From contig CAZSYU010000003.1 in NCBI GenBank assembly GCA_964611345.1, positions 30,147 through 94,146 on the forward strand: a stretch of 64,000 bases of DNA, in the 5' to 3' direction. The translations under genes were made by a program, and so were the position numbers. The notes under the pieces are model-generated. The model did no database searches. It had not been told where the DNA came from and worked only from the letters and a program-made list of their open reading frames with translations. Of this stretch, positions 42,035 to 51,570 are shown piece by piece (positions within the stretch are counted from its first letter, which is position 1; every line of letters begins with the position of its first letter). The DNA comes from JALZVT01 sp964611345. Lineage in GTDB: Bacteria; Pseudomonadota; Gammaproteobacteria; Pseudomonadales; Azotimanducaceae.

Positions 42035-45000
42035 ATGCACACCGCGATCTCATGGTTTGTTAAAAACCCGGTAGCCGCCAATTTAATGATGGTGTTTTTG
42101 CTTGTCTGTGGCTTGCTTGGCGGCTTGCTGGTCAATCAGGAAGAATTTCCCAACATCGACGTTCGCGCCGTGAGCATTAACGTCCCGTATCTCGGCGCTG
42201 CACCAGAAGAAGTCGAAAAAGCAGTCTGTGTTCGTGTAGAAGAAGCAATCGATGGCCTGGAAGGAATCGACAGGATTCAAAGTACTGCCACCGAAGGCAT
42301 GTGCTCTGTGTTTGCAGAGCTGTTTGTGGATGCTGACGACACGGTAGCGCTCAATGAAATCAAGTCACGGGTAGACGGCATCATCAGCTTCCCGGCAGAA
42401 ACCGAGCGCCCGATCGTATCCAAGGTATCGCTCACCCGTCGTGTGGTGCAGATCGCCCTGTTCGGCAATGCCGACGAACGCACACTCAAAGAACTTGCGC
42501 GCAACATGCGCGAAGACATCGCGGCCATCGACAGCATCTCGCAGGTATCGGTGGGCTACACCCGCCCCTACGAAATCGCGGTCGAGGTGTCTGAGAGCGC
42601 ACTGCGGCGCTATGGCATCACTCTAGACCAGGTCGCACGCGCTATTCGTACCGCCTCGCTCGATATGCCCGGCGGTACCATTCGCACTGTTGACGGCGAG
42701 ATCCTTATTCGGACGGCCGGCCAGGCCTACAGCGGTGATCAGTTTGGTGACGTTGTTGTATTGACCAACAGTGATGGCACTCGGGTAACGCTGCGCGACA
42801 TCGGCACCGTTCGCGATGGCTTCGAGGAAGGCGAGCTCGTCGCACGTTACAACAACCAACCTGCTGTGGTAATCAACGTATCGCAGGTCGGCTCGGAAGA
42901 TCTTATCCGTATCGCCGAAGACACCCGACAATATCTGAAACGAATTGAGCACACATTGCCGGCTGGCCTTAGCTACGACGTGTGGATCGACAGTTCCAGA
43001 GAGTTGGAAGAGCGGTTGGATGTGCTCACCACCAACGCAGCAGGCGGACTCATTCTGGTGTTGGTTGTGCTCGCATTATTCCTGAAGTTCAAACTCGCCA
43101 TGTGGGTAGCTATCGGCATCCCCGTAGCTTTGCTTGGAACCATAGGCGTTTTTCCCTATGCAGACATCACCATATCGACCATGACTGTGATGGCCTTCAT
43201 TCTGGTGCTTGGCATTCTGGTTGATGATGCGATCGTCGTTGGTGAGCGCGTCTATGCGCACGAACAAATGGGCAAAGACCAGGTACAAGCCGCAATTGAC
43301 GGCACCTGGGAAGTAAGTGTGCCGGTTATCTTTGGCGTACTTACTACCGTAGCTGCGTTCCTGCCATTGGTCTTGGTCGAAGGACGCTTGTCAGACTTCT
43401 TTTCCGTGATCGGTTACGTGGTGATGATCGCACTCGCGATGAGCATCATCGAGTCGCAGCTTATTTTACCGTCACACCTCGCGCATCGCATCAACACACC
43501 ACCCAGCACGCGCATCTCCCAGGGCTGGAACAATTTTCAGGGCGGTCTGGCAGATAAACTGGAGCATTTCTCGAAAAACATCTACCAGCCATTTGTTGCC
43601 TGGTCGATCCGCTGGCGCTATGCCACCGCGGCCTTTGGCGTTGGTGTTCTCATCATCGCAATAACCCTCATTGCCAGCGGCCGCGTTGTTTTTGGCTTCT
43701 TTCCAGCCATCGAAGGCAGTCGCGTGTACGCACAGCTCGAAATGCCCGAAGGCACTCCCAGCCGTGTCACCGTCGCAGCCGCCGCGCAAATAGAAGAAGC
43801 GGCGGTTAAGCTCAACGCAGGATTTTCCGAAGAATTTGGTCTCGAGTCGAATGTCATTCGTAACACCTTTACCAGTATCGGCTCGCTGGTCGATCGGGAT
43901 GGTCCCGGCCGCCCACCGGAGGCCGGGCGCAGCAACATCGCCGAGGTGGTTATAGATCTTGCACCCCTTGCTGAACGCGGTAACACCAGCGCCAAAGTTC
44001 TGGCGAATCGCTGGCGGCAACTCGTGGGTGATATTCCGGATGCCGTAAAACTCAAGTTTGATGCCGACTCTTATTCGGCCGGCGCGCCCATCGAGTACCA
44101 GATCAAAGGTCGCGACGTGCAGGTGATGCGCGAAGCGGCTGAAGAAATGAAATCAGAGCTGTCGCGCTACACTGGCGTGTTTGATATCGCCGACTCGTTC
44201 CGTTCAGGCAAGCAGGAAGTTCAGCTGCGTCTGCTACCGGAGGCGCGCAACCTTGGGCTCTCACTAATCGACCTCGCAAGCCAGGTACGCGGGGCTTTTT
44301 ATGGTACTGAGGCCCAGCGCGTACAACGCGGCCAGGACGACATACGAGTTATGGTGCGCTTCCCCCTCGAAGAGCGCGCCTCTATCGGCAACCTCGAAGA
44401 GATGTACATACGGACGCCCACCGGCGCAGAGGTGCCTTTTTACAGCGTGGCCCGTTTTGAACTGGCTCGAGGATTTTCCAAGATCAATCGTCGCGACGGT
44501 AGCCGATCAGTAACGGTCACCGCAGACGTAGACCGAAACGCTGTGTCGCCAGAAGAAGTAAGCGCAAAAATAAAAGACGAGTTAGTCAGTTCTATAGTCG
44601 CGAAGTATCCGAGCCTGACAATCGAGCTGGGAGGTGAGCAAGAAGAACGCACGGCCGCCTTAACCGGGTTGGCAGCAGGTTCGGCGTTGTCCCTGATCTT
44701 GATATTTATGTTGTTGGCAATTCCACTGCGCAGCTATCTGCAGCCCTTTGTCATCATGAGCGTCATTCCATTCGGTGCCGTGGGCGCAATCTTCGGCCAT
44801 TGGATAATGGGCGTCCAACTCATGTTCTTCTCGGCACTGGGCATCGTCGCCCTGTCTGGAGTCGTCGTGAACGCCTCGTTAGTACTTGTCGATTATGTGA
44901 ATCGCCAGCGCCGCGAAGGAATGAGCACCTACCACTCTGTGCTCGCCGCCTGTGTCACCCGCTTTCGGCCGATTATGCTGACCTCGGTCACCACCTTTGT

Positions 45001-45229
45001 CGGCTTGATACCCCTGATGTTAACCAGCACACCAGCTACAGCACCTTTCATTCCCATGGCTGTATCCCTTGCCTGGGGCGTGCTGTTTGCCACCTTCATC
45101 ACCTTGCTAGGCGTGCCCTGCCTGTACATAATTCTCGAAGACTGGCTCGAGTTTGTGGCTGCGAGCAAGCGCTGGATAGGTGGCGAGCCCTGGACTTTCG
45201 AAAATAGGGCGGAACTGCCAACCCATTAA
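42035..45229 (+). CDS. RND efflux pump, inner membrane (AcrB/MexB-like)
   Basis: A 1064-residue RND permease with the standard two-half topology (helices 1, 2-6, 7, 8-12). Proton-relay Asp pair is visible in helix 4 (GILVDDAIVVGE, about residues 392-403). Porter and docking domains lie between helices 1-2 and 7-8. The gene starts four bases after the adaptor stop, so the two are one unit, with the GntR gene upstream. Substrates cannot be predicted. Such pumps often expel hydrophobic compounds or drugs. Confidence 0.92.
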   Translation: MHTAISWFVKNPVAANLMMVFLLVCGLLGGLLVNQEEFPNIDVRAVSINVPYLGAAPEEVEKAVCVRVEEAIDGLEGIDRIQSTATEGMCSVFAELFVDADDTVALNEIKSRVDGIISFPAETERPIVSKVSLTRRVVQIALFGNADERTLKELARNMREDIAAIDSISQVSVGYTRPYEIAVEVSESALRRYGITLDQVARAIRTASLDMPGGTIRTVDGEILIRTAGQAYSGDQFGDVVVLTNSDGTRVTLRDIGTVRDGFEEGELVARYNNQPAVVINVSQVGSEDLIRIAEDTRQYLKRIEHTLPAGLSYDVWIDSSRELEERLDVLTTNAAGGLILVLVVLALFLKFKLAMWVAIGIPVALLGTIGVFPYADITISTMTVMAFILVLGILVDDAIVVGERVYAHEQMGKDQVQAAIDGTWEVSVPVIFGVLTTVAAFLPLVLVEGRLSDFFSVIGYVVMIALAMSIIESQLILPSHLAHRINTPPSTRISQGWNNFQGGLADKLEHFSKNIYQPFVAWSIRWRYATAAFGVGVLIIAITLIASGRVVFGFFPAIEGSRVYAQLEMPEGTPSRVTVAAAAQIEEAAVKLNAGFSEEFGLESNVIRNTFTSIGSLVDRDGPGRPPEAGRSNIAEVVIDLAPLAERGNTSAKVLANRWRQLVGDIPDAVKLKFDADSYSAGAPIEYQIKGRDVQVMREAAEEMKSELSRYTGVFDIADSFRSGKQEVQLRLLPEARNLGLSLIDLASQVRGAFYGTEAQRVQRGQDDIRVMVRFPLEERASIGNLEEMYIRTPTGAEVPFYSVARFELARGFSKINRRDGSRSVTVTADVDRNAVSPEEVSAKIKDELVSSIVAKYPSLTIELGGEQEERTAALTGLAAGSALSLILIFMLLAIPLRSYLQPFVIMSVIPFGAVGAIFGHWIMGVQLMFFSALGIVALSGVVVNASLVLVDYVNRQRREGMSTYHSVLAACVTRFRPIMLTSVTTFVGLIPLMLTSTPATAPFIPMAVSLAWGVLFATFITLLGVPCLYIILEDWLEFVAASKRWIGGEPWTFENRAELPTH

Positions 45230-45249
45230 CCCAACAGACCAGAGCACGC

Positions 45250-47460
45250 ATGGCCGAGACTCACAAAACCTTCTGTCGAATTTGTGAGTCACTTTGCGGG
45301 CTTGCAATGGAAGTTAGTGAAGAGCGTGTGGTATCGATCAAACCGGACTCGAACCACGTAGCGACCCATGGTTTTGCCTGCCCAAAAGGGCTTAAGCAAC
45401 ACAAGCTCTACGACTCCCCAGACCGGTTAACCGCCCCGCAAAAACGCACACCAGAAGGTTGGCAAAGCGTGTCCTGGGACAGCGCTGTCGAAGACATTGG
45501 CGCACGACTGCAGCAAATTCGCGCAGATCATGGCGGCGACGCAATCGCGACCTACGTTGGAACGGCCGCCGGCTTTGGCGTACTGCACCCTATATTTGCA
45601 CAAGGCTTTATGGATGCAATGGGATCACGCAACATGTTCTCGTCGGCCACGCAAGATTGCGCCAACAAGTTTGCCGTTGCCAATCACCTGTACGGCTTCC
45701 CCTTCACCATGCCTTTTCCTGATTTGCAGAACACCAACTGCCTGATCATTGTGGGGGCAAACCCCATGGTGTCGAAATGGAGCTTTTTGCAGGTTCCCAA
45801 TCCACGCAAGCATATCAACGCCATCAAAGCTCGCGGCGGCAAAGTTGTGGTTATCGACCCACGTCGCACAGAAACCGCAAAGGCTGCGGGTGAACATCTC
45901 TTCATTCGACCAAACAGCGATCTGTATTTTTACCTCGCGTTTTTACACTGCCTCGTAGAATTTGGTGGCGTCGACGAAGCCGTGGTAGCAAGCCACATGA
46001 CTGGCTTTGCGGCGATCGCGGAAATCAGCAAAAGTTATTCGCCCGAAAGCACCCAACAGCAAACCGGCATTGAGCCTGAAGATTTACGCAACCTTGCACG
46101 AGACTATATTGCTGCAGATGGAGCGGCCCTGTACTGCTCCACAGGCGTAAACATGGGTGCTCACGGCTCACTCGCGTTCTACGTACAGGAAGTTATCAAC
46201 GCCGTCAGCGGCAATCTCGACCGTCGAGGCGGCACACTGGTAGGCAAAGGTATCTTCGACTTCGCCAAATTTGGTAAAAAGTTCGGCCTGTTGGTAAAGG
46301 ATGACAAATCGCGCATCGGCGGTTTTGGCAAAACCAATGACGCGTTCCCTGGCGGTATCCTGGCCGACGAAATTCTCACACCTGGCAACGGACAAATTCG
46401 CGCGCTCTTCGTTACTGGTGGCAATCCACTACTGACAATGGCGGATGGCGCCAGGTTAAAGCGCGCCTTTGCCAACCTCGAACTGCTGGTTACCCTCGAC
46501 ATCCAACCGACCGAAACCGGCATGGCGGGTCACTACATGTTGCCCTGTACCACACCCCTGGAACGTCCAGATTTACCTTTTGTGTTTCCACTTACGCTCG
46601 GCCTGCAGGTGCAGCCTTACCTACAGGCGACAGAAGCCGTGCTGCCGCCCAAAGGTGAATCTCGCGACGAGGCAACGATCTATACCGACATTGCCAAAGC
46701 AGCAAAGGCACCACTATTTGGGTCACAAATCTTTCAGTGGTTGATGCAACTCGGCCAACGCCAAAGAGGCAACGATCGCTATCGTAGCGTTGCGCAGCGG
46801 GGGTTGTTGAACCTGATCTTGCGCCTGTGCCGACAACCGGGCTTTCGCCAACTGTTGGGCTCCGGGTGGCTGCGGCCGGCACACGAAGCGGGTAGTTTTC
46901 TCGGCCACCGGGTCTACACAGATAGCAAACGCATCGAGCTTGCTCCAGCAGAATTAATCTCAGCGCTGCACGAATTAAAGACCGCAACCCCGGCACAACC
47001 CACCGACTACCCGTACCAGCTAATCAGTAAGCGACAGGTTGAAACCCACAACAGTTGGACTCACAACCTGGTTGATTTTCTCGAGCGCCTGGAGCAGCAG
47101 AACTTTCTGTATATGCACCCTGCAGATGCCGCCTCAGAAGGGTTCGAGCTAAACAGCCAGATTGCAGTAAGTTCTGCCAGCGGCAAGATTCACCTGCCGG
47201 TGCGCTTCAGCAGCGATCTCGCCCGCGGAGTCGTCGCCGTCCCACACGGCTGGGGCCATCAAGACAGCGGCCAAAGCACGGCAAGCACCTCCCCCGGGGT
47301 GAACGTCAATCTGCTCGCGGCCTCAGGCGAGCAAGCTATCGACCCGCTGTCAGGCATGTCCCATCTAACCGGAATCCCTGTCGCCCTCGCCGTCTCCTCT
47401 GAGCCGGCAGCGGGCAGCCCCACCGACTGGAGCGGCGCCCGAACTAGCGCCCACAACTGA
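45250..47460 (+). CDS. Molybdopterin oxidoreductase catalytic subunit (formate dehydrogenase/BisC-like)
   Basis: A 736-residue molybdopterin enzyme. The N-terminal [4Fe-4S] ligands are Cys9, Cys12, Cys16 (CRICESLC) and a fourth Cys in ACPKG (about residue 45). The Mo-ligand position is a Cys (SSATQDCANKF, about residue 139). IIVGANPMVSKW and VVIDPRRTETA are the usual cofactor-binding segments. No electron-transfer partner (iron-sulphur or heme subunit) is encoded next to it. It follows the RND pump by 21 bases and may belong to the same transcript. Confidence 0.88.
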   Translation: MAETHKTFCRICESLCGLAMEVSEERVVSIKPDSNHVATHGFACPKGLKQHKLYDSPDRLTAPQKRTPEGWQSVSWDSAVEDIGARLQQIRADHGGDAIATYVGTAAGFGVLHPIFAQGFMDAMGSRNMFSSATQDCANKFAVANHLYGFPFTMPFPDLQNTNCLIIVGANPMVSKWSFLQVPNPRKHINAIKARGGKVVVIDPRRTETAKAAGEHLFIRPNSDLYFYLAFLHCLVEFGGVDEAVVASHMTGFAAIAEISKSYSPESTQQQTGIEPEDLRNLARDYIAADGAALYCSTGVNMGAHGSLAFYVQEVINAVSGNLDRRGGTLVGKGIFDFAKFGKKFGLLVKDDKSRIGGFGKTNDAFPGGILADEILTPGNGQIRALFVTGGNPLLTMADGARLKRAFANLELLVTLDIQPTETGMAGHYMLPCTTPLERPDLPFVFPLTLGLQVQPYLQATEAVLPPKGESRDEATIYTDIAKAAKAPLFGSQIFQWLMQLGQRQRGNDRYRSVAQRGLLNLILRLCRQPGFRQLLGSGWLRPAHEAGSFLGHRVYTDSKRIELAPAELISALHELKTATPAQPTDYPYQLISKRQVETHNSWTHNLVDFLERLEQQNFLYMHPADAASEGFELNSQIAVSSASGKIHLPVRFSSDLARGVVAVPHGWGHQDSGQSTASTSPGVNVNLLAASGEQAIDPLSGMSHLTGIPVALAVSSEPAAGSPTDWSGARTSAHN

Positions 47461-47488
47461 CTCATCAACCACAACCATCGAGACACTC

Positions 47489-48489
47489 ATGACTGACAAA
47501 CAGCCACACTCAAACACAAGCCCAAACACAAGCCCAAACACAAGCCCAAACACAAGTGTGGACCTGACAGGCCGAGTNNNNNNNNNNNNNNNNNNNNNNN
47601 NNNNNNNNNNNNNNNNNNNNNNNNNNNNNNNNNNNNNNNNNNNNNNNNNNNNNNNNNNNNNNNNNNNNNNNNNNNNNCAAACACAAGCCCAAACACAAGC
47701 CCAAACACAAGTGTGGACCTGACAGGCCGAGTGGCTGCAATCACCGGTGGCACTCGAGGTATTGGACGCGGAATCGCCGAGGCTTTTTTAGCCGCGGGTG
47801 CACGTGTTGCCATTAACGGTCGCAACCCCGACAAGGGTGCAACTGCACTCAGTGAAATGGCGGCGGGTGATCGAGCCATCTTTGTCGCCGGTGATGTTAC
47901 TCAACAGCGCGATGTGGAGAACTTCATCGACACCACGGTAACCAACTTCGGCAAAATCGATATCCTCATCAACAACGCGGGCGGTTCCTCCGGTTTCGCG
48001 CCTGTCTCTGAACTGAGCGATGACGCCTGGCAAGAGGCTGCCGCCTGGATATTGCACTCCGCGTTCTGGGCCACACGCGCTGCACTCAAAGACATGAGCA
48101 CACACAACTTTGGGCGCATCATCAACATCTCTTCAGTAGAAGGCAGACAGGCCAACAAGGCGAACGTCTCGCACTACATCACTTTCAAGCACGCACTCAA
48201 TGGCTTCACCAAGGCCGTCGCCTTCGAATGGGGTGCTCAAGGCATCACTTGCAACGCACTCAGCCCCGGTGCCGTGGAGACCGACCTGATGAAAGTGTCT
48301 GGCCCAGCGGCGGCAGAGACCATGGGTATTAGCTACGAGGAGTTTCTTGATGGTTACGCCCAGGATGCCGCAATTAAACGACTGAATACTGTCGACGAAG
48401 TTGCCGTCATGGCGTTGCTGCTGTGTTCGGATTTGGGTGGCGGAATCACCGGCGCAATTGTACCGGTGGATGGCGGAACAGCCCTGTAG
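47489..48489 (+). CDS. Short-chain dehydrogenase with NTSP-repeat N-terminus (spans assembly gap)
   Basis: An SDR with TGGTRGIGRG, NNAGG and an active site with YITFK. The ATG at 47489 is followed by a 23-residue leader made of NTSP repeats (47513-47560), and then DLTGRVAAITGG. The leader and the first bases of the SDR domain occur on both sides of the 100-N gap. If the gap is removed by merging the 55-base overlap, one intact frame of about 281 residues results. The GTG start at 47713 gives the domain without the leader. Substrate unknown. Confidence 0.85.
47513..47560 (+). repeat. 12-base in-frame repeat (NTSP) at the SDR N-terminus
   Basis: Three perfect copies of aacacaagccca and a fourth variant copy, all in frame. 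Because the unit is a multiple of three, expansion lengthens the leader without breaking the gene. A second image of the array (47678-47720) follows the gap as overlap. Confidence 0.93.
47578..47677. other. Assembly gap (100 N) in the SDR leader
   Basis: Positions 47523-47577 and 47678-47732 are identical over 55 bases, the same overlap length as at the gap at 28615. The gap is thus probably an artefact of scaffolding two overlapping contig ends. Confidence 0.95.
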
Positions 48490-48702
48490 GCACCACACCA
48501 GACAAGCATCAAATTGCCGGCTATCAACCCGCTAGCTGTTAACTAAGTTACGGCTATTTGACAAACTCGTAATGAACGCGCCGAAAAGCGGCTGATTATT
48601 GCGCATAAACGTAAAAAAACGGTGTCAATAGTCCGAAACGATGGACCGTAGAGAGATATTTTTGGTTTCCTAATATTACTAAAAAAACTGATTGGGGTAA
48701 CT

Positions 48703-49395
48703 ATGACACGCATACTAACCGCCGAATTTGTCGGCACTTTCTGGCTGGTCCTTGGGGGCTGCGGTAGCGCCGTATTGGCCGCTGCTTTTCCTGACGTTGG
48801 CATCGGACTGCTGGGCGTCTCTTTCGCTTTTGGTTTGACGGTACTCACCATGGCGTTCGCCATTGGTCACATCTCTGGCTGTCACCTTAATCCGGCTGTT
48901 ACCGTTGGCCTTTGGGCGGGCGGCCGTTTCGAAGGCAAACTAATTGCTCCTTACATCGGCGCCCAAGTATTAGGCGCAATTGCCGGCGCGGGTATTCTGT
49001 ATCTGATCGCCTCGGGCCAGGCTGGTTTTGAACTGGGTGGCTTCGCCTCAAACGGCTACGGCGAAAATTCACCGGGTGGCTACAGCATGGGTGCTGCACT
49101 GCTCGCCGAGTTTTTCATGACCTTCATGTTTCTGATTATCATCCTCGGCGCCACTGACGCACGCGCTCCCGCCGGGCTGGCACCTATTGCGATCGGCCTT
49201 GGGCTTACGCTCATTCACCTGATCAGCATTCCGGTGACCAACACCTCAGTGAACCCTGCGCGTAGCACCGGTCCCGCACTGTTTGTTGGCGGCTGGGCAC
49301 TCGCGCAACTCTGGTTGTTCTGGGTTGCACCGATAGCCGGTGCCGTTGCCGCAAGTGTTGTCTACCGCTTCATCGGTCACACCGACGAAAACTAG
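48703..49395 (+). CDS. aqpZ: Aquaporin Z (water channel)
   Basis: A 230-residue MIP-family channel with six helices, both NPA boxes (63-65 and 184-186) and a water-type selectivity filter: Phe43, His172, Thr181 and Arg187 match AqpZ. The segment LIHLISIPVTNTSVNPARS is almost identical in type to E. coli AqpZ. It should move water, not glycerol. A GGGGT Shine-Dalgarno precedes the ATG. It is followed by a convergent gene and probably transcribed alone. Confidence 0.95.
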   Translation: MTRILTAEFVGTFWLVLGGCGSAVLAAAFPDVGIGLLGVSFAFGLTVLTMAFAIGHISGCHLNPAVTVGLWAGGRFEGKLIAPYIGAQVLGAIAGAGILYLIASGQAGFELGGFASNGYGENSPGGYSMGAALLAEFFMTFMFLIIILGATDARAPAGLAPIAIGLGLTLIHLISIPVTNTSVNPARSTGPALFVGGWALAQLWLFWVAPIAGAVAASVVYRFIGHTDEN

Positions 49396-49412
49396 ACTCT
49401 CCCCGGACGAAC

Positions 49413-50486
49413 TCAGCGGAAGAACTCTTCCGCTGACAAGTCCAGCGCCATTTGCGCATAGCGCCGCGCCATGGTCGTAAACATCTCGTCCCCTCGTTCG
49501 GTTTGTTCTACGACCACTGCGGCCACCACCGTCACCGCAAAGCCAGCAAATACGCCTTTGCGATAGTCCACAAAACACTCCTCCTTGCTGTAGTTTTGCA
49601 CCCCACACTCGAGCAGTCCGGCGTGATATTCGCCCACTAAATCTTTCTCTAACGCTCGTCGCTCCTCGGGCTCTACGGCCGACCCCAGAAAATAAGCAAC
49701 GTCGTTTAACGGTTTGCCAACCCGCACGCTTTGCCAATCAACCGCCGTAACCGTTGGGCGTGTCCCTGTCGTATCGATCATCACGTTGTCGAGTCGATAG
49801 TCGTAGTGTTCAAGCGCAAAATTGGCACTCTGCAAATGGAACATTGGGCAGTCATCGGCAGTGCCAATGGCTTGAATGAACGCCAGATGTTCGGGTGCCA
49901 GCCGATCTGCAAATCGCTCTACAAACCCTGGCAAAGTGCTCTGGTAGAGGCCCTGCATATCTGCAAACGGCCCATCTTCCGTACGCCCCAACAAGTCAAA
50001 CCAGCGCTCATCGCGCCACGTCGGTCCATGCAGCCCAACCAGTTCCAGTACACCTTGCCGGGCCACCTCGGGAACACAACCCGCAATCTGGTCACCCTGC
50101 TGCGCCGGTGCCATGTCTTGCATCAGTATGATGTGCTGCAGCCCTTCGGCATCAATGGCAGCGTAATAACACTTGGGCACGTTGATGTTCACCAGCGGCG
50201 CAATCTCACGATAGAAATGCGTCTCGGTAACGTAAGTCTTCATCACCCGGCCCGTCTCACTGCTGGTCGGGTCATCGGAGGTAAATTTCGCAACCAGGCT
50301 GCGTGGGACATCTGCAACCACACGACCAGCATGCTCCAATTGGTAGCGAATACACCGGCCAACCTGACCCGTGCCTACGTCATCGGCGACGAACGACACC
50401 ACCTCAGCACTAGTATGCCCCGCGTCGCGCAAGCGAGCGGTGAGCCATTGCGGCGTAATGTCTGTGGGAAGAAGAACAGCATCCAT
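49413..50486 (-). CDS. Aminoglycoside-phosphotransferase-fold kinase (EcKinase/DUF1679-like)
   Basis: A 357-residue kinase-fold protein. The catalytic motif is ALEHYDYRLDNVM (HxDxRxxN, about residue 229), followed by the metal-binding VDWQSV. The ATG at 50486 is favoured; the ORF start at 50537 would overlap the hydroxylase gene. Family members phosphorylate small hydroxyl compounds such as choline, ecdysteroids or antibiotics. The hydroxylase just upstream on the same strand may produce its substrate. Specificity not determinable. Confidence 0.84.
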   Translation of the reverse strand: MDAVLLPTDITPQWLTARLRDAGHTSAEVVSFVADDVGTGQVGRCIRYQLEHAGRVVADVPRSLVAKFTSDDPTSSETGRVMKTYVTETHFYREIAPLVNINVPKCYYAAIDAEGLQHIILMQDMAPAQQGDQIAGCVPEVARQGVLELVGLHGPTWRDERWFDLLGRTEDGPFADMQGLYQSTLPGFVERFADRLAPEHLAFIQAIGTADDCPMFHLQSANFALEHYDYRLDNVMIDTTGTRPTVTAVDWQSVRVGKPLNDVAYFLGSAVEPEERRALEKDLVGEYHAGLLECGVQNYSKEECFVDYRKGVFAGFAVTVVAAVVVEQTERGDEMFTTMARRYAQMALDLSAEEFFR

Positions 50487-50517
50487 CGGGTTATTATCCT
50501 GAACTGAAGCACTTACT

Positions 50518-51258
50518 CTACACCTCCTTGACGCCACGACCGAACAACAATCGCCCTACCTTCGCCTCCTCCGGAAAACCACACAGCGGAACGTCGTGAT
50601 GCGGATTACGCAAGGTACCAAACAGCGCATCCCACAGCGGCAAATCGGAATAGTTGTAATGGTGCAGGCCACGAGCGTGATGCAGCCGATGCATTTCCGG
50701 GCGCGTGATAAACCAACCCAACCAGCGCGGTGTACGGACATTGGCATGGGTGAACAGGCCAGCCAATCCAGCTAACAGCACAACCACAGAGACTTCAACA
50801 ACACCCAGGCCCAGTGCGTTGTGCAACAACAAACTGGCGAGCGCAGCTTGCAGAATCATTTCGAGCGGATGCTTATAGAACGTGCCCAGTACTTCAACCC
50901 GCGTAGGGCTGTGATGCAAACGATGCAGCGAGCGCCACAACAACCCCAGCCGATGACGCGCGCGATGCCACCAGTAGTTCACGAAGGTCATGAGCAAATA
51001 GCCAGCACTGACGCTCAGCCAACCGTGCCCGGAGACGCTCAGCACCGGCGTACTGTGGACGCCCTGCCAAAACGTAACCCCAAGCGCTACAAAACCGAGC
51101 TGCAACGCATTGAATAACAGCGCACGTGACCACCAGGCCGGGCTTTCTGACCGCCGCCACGCCGGTCGGCGCCGCTCGATGAGGGTCATGCTGGCGCCAA
51201 CCGTCACCAGGATGGCAGCAACGGGCAGCGTGTAAACGGGAAAAGGGAGGACAGTCAT
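50518..51258 (-). CDS. Sterol desaturase/fatty acid hydroxylase-family membrane protein
   Basis: A 246-residue membrane enzyme with the three histidine boxes that bind a di-iron centre: WWHRARH (about residue 95), HRLHH (about 110-114) and a final HRLHHARGLHHYN (about 190-202). Three or four helices surround them. The family adds a hydroxyl or a double bond to lipids. It reads 31 bases ahead of the kinase-like gene. The specific lipid is unknown. Confidence 0.9.
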   Translation of the reverse strand: MTVLPFPVYTLPVAAILVTVGASMTLIERRRPAWRRSESPAWWSRALLFNALQLGFVALGVTFWQGVHSTPVLSVSGHGWLSVSAGYLLMTFVNYWWHRARHRLGLLWRSLHRLHHSPTRVEVLGTFYKHPLEMILQAALASLLLHNALGLGVVEVSVVVLLAGLAGLFTHANVRTPRWLGWFITRPEMHRLHHARGLHHYNYSDLPLWDALFGTLRNPHHDVPLCGFPEEAKVGRLLFGRGVKEV

Positions 51259-51570
51259 AGCTAACCTGGGGCAATTGGGTGTAGGCGCTCAGGTTACGTA
51301 TTACGCGACCTAATAGTAGTTTTTCAGTAATAGGCGAGCTATGCGGGACAATTAGTATCGCTAAACAATACTTTTTGGTTGTAAAACACGATTTGTGCTG
51401 CCGAAAAGCCATGTGGTGACAGGCAAGCTAAGGTATGGTCTACGCATAGACTCAAACTACAGACATGGATGTCTTACGTTGGGTGCTAATAACGGCTGTC
51501 GTCAGGCGAAACTGATACTTAGCCGCGGCAACAAACCCTACAATAAGCACGCAAACGAGCAAGGAATACC
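51259..51570. other. Intergenic region before the aldehyde dehydrogenase gene
   Basis: 312 bases between divergent genes. A short frame at 51395-51616 overlaps the next gene and is not credible. The site AAGGA six bases before the ATG at 51571 is the ribosome binding site. No clear promoter or operator was identified. Confidence 0.45.

Noticed and set aside
47713..48489. SDR as a separate gene starting at the GTG after the gap
   Set aside because: The 55-base overlap joins it in frame with the ATG at 47489. The shorter start is retained only as an alternative.
48558..48563. TTGACA as -35 of the aquaporin promoter
   Set aside because: No acceptable -10 hexamer is found 16-18 bases downstream.
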